Shown here: piece by piece, positions 41,452-42,310 of the stretch
How positions within the stretch are numbered: position 1 is the first letter of the stretch
Layout: each line of letters starts with the position of its first letter
NCBI RefSeq assembly: GCF_029953265.1
Contig: NZ_JASBAO010000002.1
Span: 1 to 42,310, forward strand
From: Commensalibacter oyaizuii
GTDB taxonomy: Bacteria > Pseudomonadota > Alphaproteobacteria > Acetobacterales > Acetobacteraceae
Reading direction: 5' to 3'
DNA length: 42,310 nucleotides
The notes under the pieces: model-generated
Databases searched by the model: none
Seen by the model: only the letters and a program-made list of their open reading frames with translations
What the model was told of the DNA's origin: nothing
Program-made: the position numbers and the translations under genes

Positions 41452-42310
41452 AATCTGGGGGTATCTACTTTTATTAATTACGGGAATATCTATTTTAGGA
41501 GGAGTTTGGTGGATGTTACAACCAAAAGAATATGAGTATATTGCACAAGTCGGTTCAGCAGGTGGATATACCATGTTGCCTGATTTTAATCATAATTATC
41601 TAACCGATCAACAGGGTAGGATTATTCTTCCTTTTACCACAGGTGGACCTGTCTCTAAAGGATGGCCAGGAAGCGATCAGGCCACCAATGTAGGAGAAGT
41701 TCAGGTTCTTCCTTACAAAATTACCGTACGTTGGTATTCAATTGCCGAAGATCAATTTTGGGAAGGTGAAGCACTTTTTGATCAAAAAGTGCTTGAACAT
41801 TATGCGCAATTATTGGGGGATGATCTTACTAGCCTTATTGTAAATTATGCCCCAGGGGGATTGGTGACCGTTTGGATGTCTGGTGGAGGAAATATTTATT
41901 TAATTACCCAATTCAAGGCGCATAAAATTGATAATGTCGATTGGGATGATTTTATTACACCACTTTTTGGAAAATTCAAAGAAAGCCGAGAGCGATATTT
42001 AAAATATCAACTTACGGGAACAAAGGGTAAAACACGATATTGCAATTTAACTAAGGAAATCCAACAAGAGATACGCGAACATAGAGTTCCTGATGCGGAA
42101 CCTTGGTTACGATTAATGCACAAATATTCTTGGGTATTGAAAACGAATAATTTATATGAGCTGAAAAGATATTCAGCAGTTTATGCAAATGGCGAACAAT
42201 ATGATACTTTGCAAATCAATAATCAAACTGAACCTAGGGCTGTTCCTTTTGTGATTATAACCGATATTGAAGATATCAAAACACATCAGCCTATTCGTTT
42301 AGTGTATACC
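41444..42310 (+). CDS. DUF2931-like protein, candidate lipase immunity (partial)
   Basis: At least 289 codons, open to the window edge. The ATG overlaps the effector stop, so the two are coupled. It starts MRKIWGYLLLLITGISILGG, one N-terminal membrane helix or uncleaved signal, without a lipobox Cys. The following domain resembles DUF2931: ITVRWYSIAEDQFWEGEA, IVNYAPGGLVTVWMSGGG and the QFKAHK segment. DUF2931 proteins are frequent next to T6SS lipases. Periplasm-facing immunity against the lipase is inferred from position and topology. The C-terminus is not in the window. Confidence 0.78.
   Translation, partial: MRKIWGYLLLLITGISILGGVWWMLQPKEYEYIAQVGSAGGYTMLPDFNHNYLTDQQGRIILPFTTGGPVSKGWPGSDQATNVGEVQVLPYKITVRWYSIAEDQFWEGEALFDQKVLEHYAQLLGDDLTSLIVNYAPGGLVTVWMSGGGNIYLITQFKAHKIDNVDWDDFITPLFGKFKESRERYLKYQLTGTKGKTRYCNLTKEIQQEIREHRVPDAEPWLRLMHKYSWVLKTNNLYELKRYSAVYANGEQYDTLQINNQTEPRAVPFVIITDIEDIKTHQPIRLVYT

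Noticed and set aside
1-42310. tRNA or rRNA genes
   Set aside because: No cloverleaf-like or rRNA sequence was noticed in the intergenic stretches read, including those beside the integrase, where a tRNA attachment site was looked for.

Overview
The window looks like part of a low-GC alphaproteobacterial plasmid, most likely from an acetic acid bacterium (Acetobacteraceae, perhaps Commensalibacter-like; family-level guess only). It carries an iteron origin with two perfect DnaA boxes, an RPA-type replication initiator, a ParA ATPase with a ribbon-helix-helix partner, a tyrosine recombinase and a complete type VI secretion system (T6SS). All 13 core T6SS components (TssA-M) are present. I see no Fha/PpkA/PppA regulators.

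Layout. (1) 1-11315, minus strand: vgrG1, then a large VgrG-linked effector (M23-like N-terminus, GH19-type lysozyme/chitinase-like C-terminus), then a degenerate array of six related secreted putative immunity genes. Each immunity gene is preceded by a full or 5'-truncated copy of the effector 3' end. (2) 11316-13111: a repeat-bearing spacer and a P4-type integrase. (3) 13112-14223: AT-rich DNA with two small, possibly decayed ORFs. (4) 14224-16291: iterons, DnaA boxes, repA, RHH gene and parA, dotted with TGTATACA-type palindromes. (5) 16373-27629, minus strand: an unknown membrane protein, tagA/vasL-like, tssE, tssJ, tssG, tssF, tssA, tssM. (6) 27780-37367, plus strand: tssB, tssC, tssK, tssL, a tagL-like OmpA protein, hcp, tssH, PAAR. 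(7) 37481-42310, plus strand: vgrG2 with a transthyretin-like tail, a DUF2235 lipase-like effector, and a DUF2931 protein cut by the window edge (candidate immunity).

How it works together. Divergent tss operons build the membrane complex (TssJLM plus a separate peptidoglycan-binding protein), baseplate (TssEFGK, TssA), sheath (TssBC), tube (Hcp) and recycling ATPase (TssH). PAAR and the two VgrGs form spikes. VgrG1 lacks the tail and precedes the cell-wall effector; VgrG2 has the tail and precedes the lipase. This suggests each spike is dedicated to one cargo.

The most unusual parts are the immunity/effector-remnant array, the inverted vgrG copies flanking about 26 kb that include the replicon and the whole T6SS, and the close coupling of a complete T6SS to a plasmid replication module.
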